Origin: Leptothoe sp034932105
Lineage (GTDB): Bacteria > Cyanobacteriota > Cyanobacteriia > Phormidesmidales > Phormidesmidaceae
Direction of reading: 5' to 3'
Length of the DNA stretch: 64,000 bases
Assembly (NCBI RefSeq): GCF_034932105.1
Contig: NZ_JAYGIG010000013.1
Location: 1-64,000 of the forward strand
Positions 51,427 to 59,807 of the stretch are shown here, piece by piece. Numbering within the stretch: position 1 is the stretch's first letter; each line of letters starts with the position of its first letter. Made by a program: the position numbers and the translations under genes. The notes under the pieces are model-generated. The model was given only the letters and a program-made list of their open reading frames with translations, made no database searches and was not told the origin of the DNA.

Positions 51427-51759
51427 TCAATTCTTGGTCAGGCCAAGGCCATTTTCCTCAGCATAGCGATTCATAAACCGCATGAATCGATCCCACTCAG
51501 CCACACTCTTCATCAGCAGTCTGGCCTCTAATGCAGCGGGCGCGCCATTAATAAACTTGGCATTGACTTCCCGGCTAATGATTTCGCCTTCTTCGTCCAC
51601 TAGATAGAGGCCCGTCACCTCAAACCCTTCTTCCATCAGGGCCTTGGGCTCCTCAAAATAAAATGTGGCAGTGCCGTCGGAACCATCCTTGGCACGGGTT
51701 AGCCGCACATCTGGAATCACTTCCTCAGCCACACCCCGAGCAAATTGGATTTCTGCCAT
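51427..51759 (-). CDS. psb28: Photosystem II assembly factor Psb28
   Basis: 110 residues. MAEIQFARGVAEEVIPDVRLT, TATFYFEEPKALMEEGF and WDRFMRFMNRYAEENGL are hallmark segments. Psb28 binds early photosystem II complexes containing CP47 on the cytoplasmic side and guides chlorophyll-protein assembly and repair; it is absent from mature dimers. Length and start (ATG 51759) match the family. Alone on its strand. Confidence 0.96.
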   Translation of the reverse strand: MAEIQFARGVAEEVIPDVRLTRAKDGSDGTATFYFEEPKALMEEGFEVTGLYLVDEEGEIISREVNAKFINGAPAALEARLLMKSVAEWDRFMRFMNRYAEENGLGLTKN

Positions 51760-51883
51760 GGCACTGTCCTCTAGATTAAATAGTGTTTATAACTCGTTTG
51801 TAACGAAGCATTAAGCTTCTATCATCCCATGATCCGGGTGTTGTTTAAAACACTATCGGCAAAACTTTGCCCTGATCCCGGCT

Positions 51884-54070
51884 CTATGTTTTCTCGGAAA
51901 CCACCACCCGATAGGGCGACGCTAGGGGCGGCATCTGCTTACGTAAGACCAACCCCTGGTAAACCATGGCGGCCACTTCACCCCAGGTGGCCACCTGGTT
52001 CGGGACCAATTGATCGAGCTGGGGATAGTTAAAGACGAGGCCGAGCTTGGTGGCGGTTGCGATCGCCTCCACGGCATAGCGGGGAACCTGGGACTGGTCT
52101 TGATAACGGGTCAGCACCCCGGCGGTGTTTTTAGCCGTCAGATTGAGGCCACTCACTAGGGCCAACAACACCTGGATTTTTAGAATGGATTGCTCTGGAG
52201 CAAAGGTGTAATCGGGAAAGCCGGAGAGAAACTTGGCCCGGTAGGCCCGGTGGATCGACTCCGAAGCCCAATGGGCAGCGGGGACATCCCGAAAGGCCAC
52301 CGGATAGCGCTGGGGTTTGGGGTCAAAGGCCCGCACCACCAGGTTGGCAAACTGGGCCCGAGTCATGGGGGCGTCGGGGGTCGTGGCCATTTCCAGCAGA
52401 TTTTGAGTTGCCAGGGACTGCCAAAAGTCCATGGCCCAATGGGCCGTGGCCCCATGAGTCCCAGGCACATCGGTAGCCGTCGTATTGCCCCTGGCCGCTA
52501 CGCTATTGCTCACTGCTGTCCTAGCGGGCTGCACAATGTAGGGCGACGTCAGGGGCGGCATCCGCCCCAGGGTGACCAAACACTGATAGACCAACGCCGT
52601 TGTCTCCCCTCGGGTAATGGGCTGCATCGGTCGCAACTCTGCCACATTCGGGTAGTTCACCACAATGCCCCGGCGGGTGGCCATGGCCACCTCCTCCACT
52701 GCATAGGGGGGCACCTGGGCCCGATCTGTATATATGCCAATCTCAGCGGCCTGGCCCTCCCCCAGCTTCAAACCATTGAGCAGGGCCACTAAGGCCTGGG
52801 CCCGCGTCATGGGGTCATTGGGGCGAAAGGTTTGATCGGGAAATCCGGCAATAAATCCCTGGGCTTGGGCTTGGTAGATCACCCCCCGGGCCCAAAACCC
52901 CGAGGCCACATCCTGAAACGGCTGGAAGCGGCTGCTGCTGCTGTCAGCGCTAGCCGGAAATGTGGCCATGGCTAGGGCGGCAAACTGAGCCCGCGTCACC
53001 AGCAGGTCGGGCTTAAAGGAACCATCAATAAATCCTTTGATAAAGCCAGCCTCGGCCATGGCGTCAATGAAGGGGGCGGCCCAATGGCCCACCACATCCT
53101 GAAAGCGACTGTTTAAGTTCAGGGGAGGGGGGGGCGGTTCATCCGGGGTGGGCGGGGCCGGGGTGGGGGTGACTCGCCCCAACAGCATGGGGGGCACTGC
53201 CACCGGATCTGGCAGGCCACTAGCCACATAGCGAATGGCCCCCTGCGCCCGATTGGGGTTGATATCATTGCCCGCCGTAGTAATGGCCTGACGACTCTCG
53301 TTGCACAGATCCCACTGACCGTTGTCTTTAAATTCGTTACCCCCCAGGTCCTGACTTTGGCCCACATCGGGCTGGGCCGTATCCTGCACCCACAGCCCCA
53401 TGGTCTGATTGCGTAGGATACGATTTTGTCGCAGCACTGGCTTAGCTGAGCGAGATAGGACAATCCCAGCTCGGTTCTCCAACACCTGGTTGTCAATCAG
53501 TAACGGTGCGGATTGATCGCTAATGGCAATGCCGTAGCCAGTCTGGGTAAAGCGGTTTTGCCGCACCTCCCCCTTAGAACGGCGCACCATGAACAGGCCA
53601 CTGGCCTGATTGCCGGAAAATTCATTGGCCAGCAACACCGGCAGGGCATCGCCGGTGACGAAAACACCGTCTCGCCCACAGTTTTTAACCTGACAGCGGG
53701 TCAGGAGGGCCGAGCCCTGGTCTAACCACACCCCAATGCCCTGGGCCTGGGGATTGGTCACCGTCACATTGCGCAACTGGGCGCCATCCGCCAGCTGTAG
53801 GGTCACCGACTGGAGACCAAAATCCTCCGTGGCCAGTGCGCCCCCACCGCTAATGGTGACATTCCCAATGCCCACCACCGTTACCCCCGACGCCAGGGTT
53901 AAGGGAAATGATTCGCCCTGGCCATAGGTGCCCGCTTCTAGTTGTATTGTGGTACCGGCGCTGGCCCGGCCTAGGGCCTGGGTCAAGGTGTTGAACGGCG
54001 ACTGACGCGTTCCTGTACCCTGGGCACTGGCCCGATTGACGTATAAAACAGGGGCGGGAGCTTGCACCAT
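51884..54070 (-). CDS. Beta-helix protein with C-terminal SLH domains
   Basis: 728 residues from ATG 54070; a GTG at 54097 would add nine residues and is directly preceded by a stop. The front (~10-310) is DUF1565/right-handed beta-helix: LYVNRASAQGTGTRQSPFNTL, TVVGIGNVTISGG and repeated xLxxNxxxGNxxxG-like rungs. A Pro-rich linker follows (TPAPPTPDEPPPPP). The rest holds about four S-layer-homology units (RFQDVVGHWAAPFIDAMAEA; GFPDQTFRPNDPMTRAQALV; PMTRAQFANLVVRAF; FRDVPAAHWASESIHRAY). Such domains bind cell-wall polymers, so a surface or periplasmic location is expected, yet no signal peptide is visible. Confidence 0.85.
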   Translation of the reverse strand: MVQAPAPVLYVNRASAQGTGTRQSPFNTLTQALGRASAGTTIQLEAGTYGQGESFPLTLASGVTVVGIGNVTISGGGALATEDFGLQSVTLQLADGAQLRNVTVTNPQAQGIGVWLDQGSALLTRCQVKNCGRDGVFVTGDALPVLLANEFSGNQASGLFMVRRSKGEVRQNRFTQTGYGIAISDQSAPLLIDNQVLENRAGIVLSRSAKPVLRQNRILRNQTMGLWVQDTAQPDVGQSQDLGGNEFKDNGQWDLCNESRQAITTAGNDINPNRAQGAIRYVASGLPDPVAVPPMLLGRVTPTPAPPTPDEPPPPPLNLNSRFQDVVGHWAAPFIDAMAEAGFIKGFIDGSFKPDLLVTRAQFAALAMATFPASADSSSSRFQPFQDVASGFWARGVIYQAQAQGFIAGFPDQTFRPNDPMTRAQALVALLNGLKLGEGQAAEIGIYTDRAQVPPYAVEEVAMATRRGIVVNYPNVAELRPMQPITRGETTALVYQCLVTLGRMPPLTSPYIVQPARTAVSNSVAARGNTTATDVPGTHGATAHWAMDFWQSLATQNLLEMATTPDAPMTRAQFANLVVRAFDPKPQRYPVAFRDVPAAHWASESIHRAYRAKFLSGFPDYTFAPEQSILKIQVLLALVSGLNLTAKNTAGVLTRYQDQSQVPRYAVEAIATATKLGLVFNYPQLDQLVPNQVATWGEVAAMVYQGLVLRKQMPPLASPYRVVVSEKT

Positions 54071-54213
54071 GGCAACTAGGCAAATGGATTGACCCACTTA
54101 GGGTAATGGGAAACGCAGACGGCTTCACCTATGATTGATCATTCTGACTGAAAAATTTATCTTCGATGTAGGGCTTCGATCTATTTAAGTCAACTGCCAA
54201 GTCAACCGCCGCC

Positions 54214-54510
54214 ATGCTCATAGCCATTGCCATAGTCAACGTTGCGATCGCACTGCTCTGCCTCATCCTAGCCGCCTACGTGCTGCGGTTTAGCCACCAA
54301 GTCACCCAGCTCAATAGAGATCTCAATCGTTGGACAGTACTATTAGAAAACACCCTCACCCAGCAGGCCCTCACCCTCACCCAAAAGCGCACCCAGATCA
54401 GGCAGTGGCAGCTGATCCAACTGCAATGGCAACTGCAGCAACGGCGCATCAGACAAATTGCCAAATTCCTCAGGCTCATGGCCCTATTCAGCCGACGGCG
54501 ACGGCTATAG
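54214..54510 (+). CDS. Small membrane protein with coiled-coil tail
   Basis: 98 residues. A single N-terminal membrane segment (VNVAIALLCLILAAYVL) is followed by a Gln-rich, likely coiled-coil helix (QLQWQLQQRRIRQI) and a basic end (FSRRRRL). Not recognised. It is the first of three same-strand genes for small membrane-associated proteins. It has no good ribosome-binding site, so the start is uncertain. Confidence 0.65.
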   Translation: MLIAIAIVNVAIALLCLILAAYVLRFSHQVTQLNRDLNRWTVLLENTLTQQALTLTQKRTQIRQWQLIQLQWQLQQRRIRQIAKFLRLMALFSRRRRL

Positions 54511-54563
54511 CCAACCCAATGCGCTGGCCCTAGATTTCCTCCCCGAACTCTTCTTCCTCAATC

Positions 54564-54580
54564 GGTGGGCCATGCCCACC
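54564..54580. repeat. Dispersed palindrome GGTGGGC-CAT-GCCCACC
   Basis: Perfect seven-base arms in the gap before the YtxH-like gene. A second, similar copy is at 54605-54618. Confidence 0.7.
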
Positions 54581-54604
54581 CGCCCTTCTCCCCTTCCCCT
54601 CACC

Positions 54605-54618
54605 GTGGGCCTGCCCAC
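54605..54618. repeat. Dispersed palindrome GTGGGC-CT-GCCCAC
   Basis: Six-base arms, 25 bases from the previous copy. Confidence 0.6.
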
Positions 54619-54626
54619 CGCATCCC

Positions 54627-54959
54627 ATGTCCCAAGACAACTCCGACAACTTCATCGGCGGCCTATTAGCCGGCACCGCTATCGGCACCGTCATCGGCCT
54701 GCTGATCGCCCCCCGCAGCGGCAAACATACCCGCAAGGTGCTCAGAAAATCAGCAGACGCGGTCCCTGATCTAGTGGAAGACCTCGCCACCAGCGTGCAA
54801 TTCCACGCCGATAAGCTCTCCCAAGCCACCCTACAAAATTGGGACAGCACCCTAGATCGACTCAAAGCGGCCCTAATTGCTGGCCAAGCAGCCACCCAGG
54901 AAGAGTTGCTCCAAACTAGGCCCCCAGCCCAAACTAAGACAGCGTCCCCGCGTGACTAA
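54627..54959 (+). CDS. YtxH domain protein
   Basis: 110 residues. The N-terminal Gly-rich membrane segment (FIGGLLAGTAIGTVIGLLIA) followed by PRSGKHTRKVLR is the YtxH hallmark. The remainder is a helical, charged region (SADAVPDLVEDLATSVQFHADKL). YtxH proteins are stress-linked in Bacillus but have no defined activity. The stop overlaps the next gene's GTG start by eight bases. Confidence 0.85.
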   Translation: MSQDNSDNFIGGLLAGTAIGTVIGLLIAPRSGKHTRKVLRKSADAVPDLVEDLATSVQFHADKLSQATLQNWDSTLDRLKAALIAGQAATQEELLQTRPPAQTKTASPRD

Positions 54960-55479
54960 TCCCGTGATCTGGTTAGGTCTGTCCATTTTGTTGCTCGCCC
55001 TGGGGCTAGCCCTGTTGGTGTGCGTATCTATCCCGGCATTATTGGGCCTAGCCCGAGCCGCTCGCAGTGCCGAAAAGCTGTTTGATACCCTGGACCGGGA
55101 GCTGCCCCACACCCTACAGGCAATGCGCAATACGGGCCAAGATCTCAGTGGCTTAGCCGACGACATGACCGATAGTGTCAATAGTGCCCGCAACATTGTT
55201 AAACAGGTGGATCACAGCCTCAGTGATGTGCGCCAACAGGCCCACCAACTTAGCCGCACCACCCACAGTGTGGTCGTAGGATTCAGGGCGGCTTGGCGGG
55301 TCCTGACTAAACCGACCCCAACCCGTGCCAAGCGTCCACGCAAACCACCCGTTAAACCAACCGCCAAACCATCCAGCAAACCACCGGCCTCAAAAAATCC
55401 AGTCCCAAAATCACCACCCGGATCAAAGGATAGGACGTCCGACCGTAGCTCTGATGCATCCATGACCATTGATGATTGA
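54952..55479 (+). CDS. DUF948-like membrane protein with basic Pro/Lys-rich tail
   Basis: 175 residues from GTG 54952, in a GTGACTAA overlap with the YtxH gene, which supports coupled translation; the earlier ATG at 54877 lies inside the YtxH frame. One N-terminal membrane segment (VIWLGLSILLLALGLALLVC) precedes a long helix (LARAARSAEKLFDTLDRELP, DSVNSARNIVKQVDHSLSD), as in DUF948-type proteins. The C-terminus is Lys/Pro/Ser-rich and disordered (ARVAKRPRKPPVKPTAK-like) up to residue ~165. It may act with the YtxH partner in membrane stress; inferred. Confidence 0.75.
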   Translation: MTNPVIWLGLSILLLALGLALLVCVSIPALLGLARAARSAEKLFDTLDRELPHTLQAMRNTGQDLSGLADDMTDSVNSARNIVKQVDHSLSDVRQQAHQLSRTTHSVVVGFRAAWRVLTKPTPTRAKRPRKPPVKPTAKPSSKPPASKNPVPKSPPGSKDRTSDRSSDASMTIDD

Positions 55480-55532
55480 CGGAAACCTGTATTCTTCTTT
55501 ACATTAGAGTTAGGTAAACAAGTGTAAACATC

Positions 55533-56345
55533 ATGAGCCCACGCTTTCACAATTGGTTGCAGGCTTCCCTGTGGGGAAGTTTGTTGGTTTGTTGCATTGC
55601 TTTCACCACAGGGGTCGGACCGGCCTACGCGTACAACAATCCAGAACTGCTGCCAGACAAGCCCACCATGGTGATTGATCTAGCCAAAATTCTCACCCAG
55701 TCCCAAGAAAACTATCTCAACGAACATCTACCAGAGTTTGAGGCCAAAACGGGTTGGAAGCTGCGCGTGCTCACCCAGTTTGACCAAACCCCCGGCCGAG
55801 CGGTCAAAGATTTTTGGGGATTGGACGATAAGAGCGTCATGGTGGTTGCTGACCCCCGCGGCGGCAATATTCTCAACTTTAGTGTGGGGGATTCGGTCTA
55901 TCCCCTGCTCCCCCGCGTCTTTTGGATTGAACTCCAAACCCGCTTTGGCAACCAGTTCTTTGTCCGTGACAACGGTGAAGATCAGTCCATCATGCGCTCC
56001 ATTGAATCCCTGGAAACTTGCTTGGAGCGGGGCGGTTGTTCCGTTGTGCCCGGTCTGCCTAGAGAGCAATGGATTCTCACCCTGATTACCTCTCTGCTAG
56101 GGGGCGTGATCTGCGGGTTTGCTGCCCACCCCCGCAAGGAGGGTCAGATATTCTCCTGGCAGTGGATGCTGATTTTCTCACCCCTGTGGGGCATGTTGTT
56201 CATTGCCTTTGGCATTGGTCCTGTGGTGACTAGAACCCAGGACTGGGTACCGCTGACCCGTAACATTGCCGGGTTCCTGATTGGGGCCCTGGTGGCGTTC
56301 TTGAGTCCGGCGTTTGTCAACTCATCGACCAACACAGAAACCTAG
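55533..56345 (+). CDS. TPM domain protein with membrane tail
   Basis: 270 residues. A signal peptide (SLLVCCIAFTTGVGPAYA) is followed by a TPM/Psb32-type domain: TMVIDLAKILTQSQENYLNEHL, TGWKLRVLTQFDQTPGRAVKDF, DKSVMVVADPRGGNILNFSVGD. Unusually, three membrane segments follow near the C-terminus (WILTLITSLLGGVICGFA, WMLIFSPLWGMLFIAFGIG, IAGFLIGALVAFLSPAF). TPM proteins in phototrophs help protect or repair photosystem II in the lumen; which role applies here is unknown. Confidence 0.85.
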   Translation: MSPRFHNWLQASLWGSLLVCCIAFTTGVGPAYAYNNPELLPDKPTMVIDLAKILTQSQENYLNEHLPEFEAKTGWKLRVLTQFDQTPGRAVKDFWGLDDKSVMVVADPRGGNILNFSVGDSVYPLLPRVFWIELQTRFGNQFFVRDNGEDQSIMRSIESLETCLERGGCSVVPGLPREQWILTLITSLLGGVICGFAAHPRKEGQIFSWQWMLIFSPLWGMLFIAFGIGPVVTRTQDWVPLTRNIAGFLIGALVAFLSPAFVNSSTNTET

Positions 56346-56402
56346 ATCGTGAGCCCAGTGAGTCAGGTTAGGAGGCTGGATCGGGGATTCGATTCTATGC
56401 AT

Positions 56403-56421
56403 TGAGGTGAAGCAGACCTCA
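56403..56421. terminator. Hairpin between convergent TPM and GNAT genes
   Basis: TGAGGT (56403-56408) pairs with ACCTCA (56416-56421) around a seven-base loop. Weak, without a T-run on either strand; it could serve both ends. Confidence 0.35.
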
Positions 56422-56423
56422 GC

Positions 56424-56969
56424 CTAGGGGCGACGGGCTCCAGCCCAGGGACCAGGTGGGCTTTTGGGCAGATCAAACACGGACTGTTGCTGATCGTAAA
56501 TTACCAATCCTCGGGCTTGGTAGTTTCTCAGGGCATGGGGACCATCGATGGAATTGGTGTGTACCCACACCCGTTTTGAAGTCAATTTCCAGGCTGTGTT
56601 GAGGGCCTGGGTGAGGAGGTACCCCCCATGGCCCTGGCCAATAAACTGGGGCAACAGACCAAAGTATTCGATTTTGGCACTGCTATCAAGCTGTTGTGAG
56701 AGTTCAAAGTACCCGGCGGGTGACCCTTCCACATAGCCGACAAAAGTTCGGACGGTGTCCTGGCTGATGTAGTCCAACCATTGTTGATAGGTCCACCGCA
56801 GCCGGTCCATCCAATACCAGGGACTACCCACAGCTGTATAGAGAAACCGTTGGAACTCTGGGCAAGGAATCCTCGATTCCATGACGGTTAGGGCTGTGGG
56901 TGCGGCCGGAATAATCTGCGCCGCAGACAGCATTTCTAAATAGGTGGTGGTGACCTCGAATCTGGCCAT
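56424..56969 (-). CDS. GNAT family N-acetyltransferase
   Basis: 181 residues with the GNAT core: FVGYVEGSPAGYFELSQQ, YFGLLPQFIGQGHGGYLLTQAL (acetyl-CoA loop Q-x-x-G-x-G-x), VWVHTNSIDGPHALRNYQARGLV. The substrate is unknown. It lies downstream of hisS on the same strand, with a GGTGGGC palindrome in the gap, so it may be cotranscribed with hisS. Confidence 0.88.
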   Translation of the reverse strand: MARFEVTTTYLEMLSAAQIIPAAPTALTVMESRIPCPEFQRFLYTAVGSPWYWMDRLRWTYQQWLDYISQDTVRTFVGYVEGSPAGYFELSQQLDSSAKIEYFGLLPQFIGQGHGGYLLTQALNTAWKLTSKRVWVHTNSIDGPHALRNYQARGLVIYDQQQSVFDLPKSPPGPWAGARRP

Positions 56970-57006
56970 TTGTTAGGAAAATGGTCGGTAAAAGGGAGAA
57001 AGGGAG

Positions 57007-57022
57007 GGTGGGCAGGCCCACC
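57007..57022. repeat. Dispersed palindrome GGTGGGC-AG-GCCCACC
   Basis: Perfect seven-base arms in the gap between hisS and the acetyltransferase gene. Confidence 0.7.
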
Positions 57023-57058
57023 GGAAAAGGGCCGCCTACCGCACAAGCAACGTCAGCC

Positions 57059-58336
57059 TTAGCGTAAGGTAGCAATTTTGGCCTTCAGGGTGTCCGCCAT
57101 ATCGAGTAGTTCACCCTGGGAGAGTTCTGCCTGCTCGCCAGAACTGAGCCATTTCAGCTGGACGGTGCCGCCCTCGGCTTCGGCATCGCCAAGAATCAGG
57201 CAGGCCATGGCTCCACTGCGGTCGGCCCGTTTGAACTGTTTCCCAAAGACACTGCCGCTGAGGTCAACCTCGACGGCAAAGCCCTGATGGCGTAGCTGCT
57301 GGGCTAAGACCGTGGTGACGGGTTCTGCCTTTTCCCCACGGGACACCATGTAGAAATCTAGGGTGGGGGTGGGGGTGGTTTGGAGCTGCTGAAGCAAAAT
57401 GGTCAGCCGTTCTAAGCCAATGGCAAAGCCGATGGCGGGCACCTCGGGACCGCCCAACTGCTGCACCAGACCGTCGTAGCGACCACCGCCGCAAACCGTG
57501 GCCTGGGCACCGAGATCCGCTGACATGATTTCAAAGGCGGTGTGGGTGTAGTAGTCGAGACCGCGCACCAACCGAGGATTGATGGTGAAGTCGATGCCTA
57601 GGGCGCTGAGCTGTTGTTGCACCTGATCGAAATGGCCCTGGGAATCCTCACTGAGGTGATCCAGTAGGCTGGGGGCGTCCTGAATGATTTCTTGAGTGCG
57701 GCTGTCTTTGCTGTCGAGGATGCGGAGGGGATTGCGGGTGAGTCGATCCTGGGAATCTGAGTCCAGGTCATCCCGGTAGGGGGTGAGATAGTTGATCAGG
57801 GCATCGCGATAGGCTTGGCGGTCTGCGCCGCTGCCCACGGAGTTAATGTCCAGGCTGAGGGATTTGAGACCCAGGGTTTGGAGGATATCGGTTGCGATCG
57901 CAATCACCTCCACATCTGCCCGTGGATCGCGGCTGCCCAAAATCTCCACATCCAACTGATGAAACTGCCGCTGCCGACCCTTTTGGGGACGCTCATAGCG
58001 AAAGGCTGGCCCCGTGTGCCACAGCCGCTGCACCCCACCACTGGCAAACAGTTTATTGCCAATAAATGCCCGCACCAGACCAGCGGTAATTTCAGGCCGC
58101 AGGGTAATGGAACGACCACCGCGATCCTCAAAGGAGTACATCTCCTTCCCCACCACATCGGTGGCTTCCCCAATGCCCCGAGCAAAAAGTTCTGTTTGCT
58201 CCAACATGGGCGGTCGAATTTCCCGGTAGGCTGCCCGGTGAAGAATATCTCGAGCCGTCGCTTCCACATGCTGCCACACCACCGCCTCATCCGGCAGAAT
58301 GTCACGGGTACCTCGCAGGGCCTGGATATTGCTCAT
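57059..58336 (-). CDS. hisS: Histidyl-tRNA synthetase
   Basis: Class II aminoacyl-tRNA synthetase, 425 residues from ATG 58336 (MSNIQALRGTRDILPDEAVV). Motif 1-type (YREIRPPMLEQTELFARGIG), motif 2 (FRYERPQKGRQRQFHQLDVE), the His-specific GLDYYTHTAFEI and GGGRYDGL, and the C-terminal anticodon-binding domain (VEVDLSGSVFGKQFKRADRSGA) are all present. A longer frame to 58393 would include a dispersed palindrome (58359-58371) and is rejected. Confidence 0.97.
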   Translation of the reverse strand: MSNIQALRGTRDILPDEAVVWQHVEATARDILHRAAYREIRPPMLEQTELFARGIGEATDVVGKEMYSFEDRGGRSITLRPEITAGLVRAFIGNKLFASGGVQRLWHTGPAFRYERPQKGRQRQFHQLDVEILGSRDPRADVEVIAIATDILQTLGLKSLSLDINSVGSGADRQAYRDALINYLTPYRDDLDSDSQDRLTRNPLRILDSKDSRTQEIIQDAPSLLDHLSEDSQGHFDQVQQQLSALGIDFTINPRLVRGLDYYTHTAFEIMSADLGAQATVCGGGRYDGLVQQLGGPEVPAIGFAIGLERLTILLQQLQTTPTPTLDFYMVSRGEKAEPVTTVLAQQLRHQGFAVEVDLSGSVFGKQFKRADRSGAMACLILGDAEAEGGTVQLKWLSSGEQAELSQGELLDMADTLKAKIATLR

Positions 58337-58358
58337 CAGGGAACAGAAAATAAATAAA

Positions 58359-58371
58359 TGGGCAATGCCCA
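58359..58371. repeat. Dispersed palindrome TGGGC-AAT-GCCCA
   Basis: Short-arm member of the palindrome family, just upstream of the hisS start. Confidence 0.5.
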
Positions 58372-58442
58372 CACTATCAAACTCATGGGCCAAATCATAG
58401 GCAAAACCCTAGACTAAACCATGGATCAGCTAAGGGACGTCG

Positions 58443-58473
58443 AACTTTGTTCGAATAGGGTTCGAACAAAGTT
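58443..58473. terminator. Perfect 13-bp hairpin after the LuxR gene
   Basis: AACTTTGTTCGAA (58443-58455), loop TAGGG, then its exact complement at 58461-58473, touching the stop codon of the LuxR-type gene. No T-run, but the stem is strong; it may terminate this gene or be a mobile palindrome. Confidence 0.6.
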
Positions 58474-58853
58474 TAAGAGGCCAACTCCTGCTGGCTGCCC
58501 ATAGCTGGCAACGCACAGCAGTTGACATCATCAATGCACACCTTGCCCCACTTCAGCGCCCAGCGCACCAGGGCCACCCGGTTACCGGTGGCTGTTTTGT
58601 TCAGGACGTTGCTGATGTGGTTATCAACGGTGCGCTTGCTGATTTCCAACTGGGCCGAAATTTCTTGGTTCGTTAAACCAGCGGCAACCAGCTCAACAAT
58701 TTGCAATTCCCGATCTGATAAAGGTGCTTGCTCTTTAAGAGACGGTTGTTCTTGGAGAGACGGTTGCTCTTTAGGAGACGTTTGCTCTTGGAGAGACGTT
58801 TGCTCTTTAGGAGACGTTTGCTCTTTTTCCTGGGAAGATTGGCTAGCTAACAT
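58473..58853 (-). CDS. LuxR-type regulator, PedR-like
   Basis: 126 residues. The C-terminal LuxR helix-turn-helix (LSDRELQIVELVAAGLTNQE, then ISKRTVDNHISNVLNK) is followed by ALKWGKVCIDDVNCCALP, whose cysteines recall PedR (Ssl0564), a small redox-responsive regulator of photosynthesis genes in Synechocystis. I could not verify orthology. The first ~45 residues are a six-residue repeat (KEQTSL, KEQPSL, QEQTSP) from 18-base tandem repeats. No receiver domain. It lies between hisS and cdaA on the same strand. Confidence 0.88.
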   Translation of the reverse strand: MLASQSSQEKEQTSPKEQTSLQEQTSPKEQPSLQEQPSLKEQAPLSDRELQIVELVAAGLTNQEISAQLEISKRTVDNHISNVLNKTATGNRVALVRWALKWGKVCIDDVNCCALPAMGSQQELAS

Positions 58854-58955
58854 GGAATACCCCCTCGCTCACTGCGTATATATGCTCAGTGCTCATTACA
58901 TCATAACCATTTTCAAACTGGGGTGGGTTTGGCCGGTTTTTTATTTAAATTGACC

Positions 58956-59807
58956 CTAACGCTTCCCTAATTGACGGGTCCATTTCCATAGTCCGGTGAC
59001 TCGACGCCCCAAATGCAGCAGTTTGGGGGTGACGGTGTCGCTATCCACCACCGGCGTAAACTGCTCCTGCAGCAGCTCCCGCAGCCGGTTGCTGGTGAGG
59101 GGACGATTCAAACTCCCCCGTTGGGCAATCGAAATCGAGCCCGTTTCTTCAGAAACCACAATGCATAGACAATTTTCAATGCGCTCCGTAATGCCCATGG
59201 CCGCCCGATGGCGCGTGCCTAACTGACGCGATGCCATCCGTTCTGAAATTGGTAAAATTACCCCAGCGGCGACAATGCGAGAGGCCCGAATCAGAATAGC
59301 TCCATCATGGAGCAGGGTGGTGGTTTGAAAAATGGTTTGGATCAGCTCCTTGGATAGCTCAGCATCGAGGCGCACACCGGGGACTGAAAAATCATTTTCA
59401 TCAATCGGCGGACCGACTTCTAAAATCATTAAGGCTCCCGTCCGTTTTTGGGACAGTTCACGGACCGCATCCACCAGCTCATCGATCACACTGTCTGGCC
59501 TGGATATGGAGATATTGCTAGAGGAAAAAAGCTGACCAATTTCCCCCCGTCCCAACAGTTCTAAAAAGCGCCGAATTTCTACCTGGAGCATAAACGCCAT
59601 GGCGACGGCGGCCCCAAAGGATAAATTGGTCAGCACAAAACCCAGCAGCGGTAGCTTCAGCGCGTGGCTGAGAACCGCCGCCAGCATCAGTACAATCAGT
59701 CCCCGAATCATCCACAGGTTACGACGTTCGCCAATAACCAACAGCATTAGGTAGATGAGAACAAGAACCAGGGTGATGTCGATGATTTGGACAAACAGAC
59801 CTAACAA
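58956..59807 (-). CDS. cdaA: Diadenylate cyclase (CdaA type)
   Basis: Membrane enzyme that makes the second messenger c-di-AMP from two ATP. It starts at TTG 59807, as no upstream ATG fits; 283 residues. Three membrane segments (IIDITLVLVLIYLMLLVIGE; MIRGLIVLMLAAVLSHALK; FVLTNLSFGAAVAMAFMLQVE) precede the DAC/DisA_N domain with its DGAILIRASRIVAAGVILP (DGA) and LGTRHRAAMGITE (RHR) motifs. Active-site residues look intact. It lies downstream of lysA after a 472-base gap. c-di-AMP controls ion and osmotic balance, which may tie in with the GG locus. Confidence 0.95.
   Translation of the reverse strand: MLGLFVQIIDITLVLVLIYLMLLVIGERRNLWMIRGLIVLMLAAVLSHALKLPLLGFVLTNLSFGAAVAMAFMLQVEIRRFLELLGRGEIGQLFSSSNISISRPDSVIDELVDAVRELSQKRTGALMILEVGPPIDENDFSVPGVRLDAELSKELIQTIFQTTTLLHDGAILIRASRIVAAGVILPISERMASRQLGTRHRAAMGITERIENCLCIVVSEETGSISIAQRGSLNRPLTSNRLRELLQEQFTPVVDSDTVTPKLLHLGRRVTGLWKWTRQLGKR

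Noticed and set aside
54100..54213. Signal peptide in another frame for the SLH protein
   Set aside because: The overlapping frame (MKPSAFPITLSGS) is not hydrophobic enough to be a leader.
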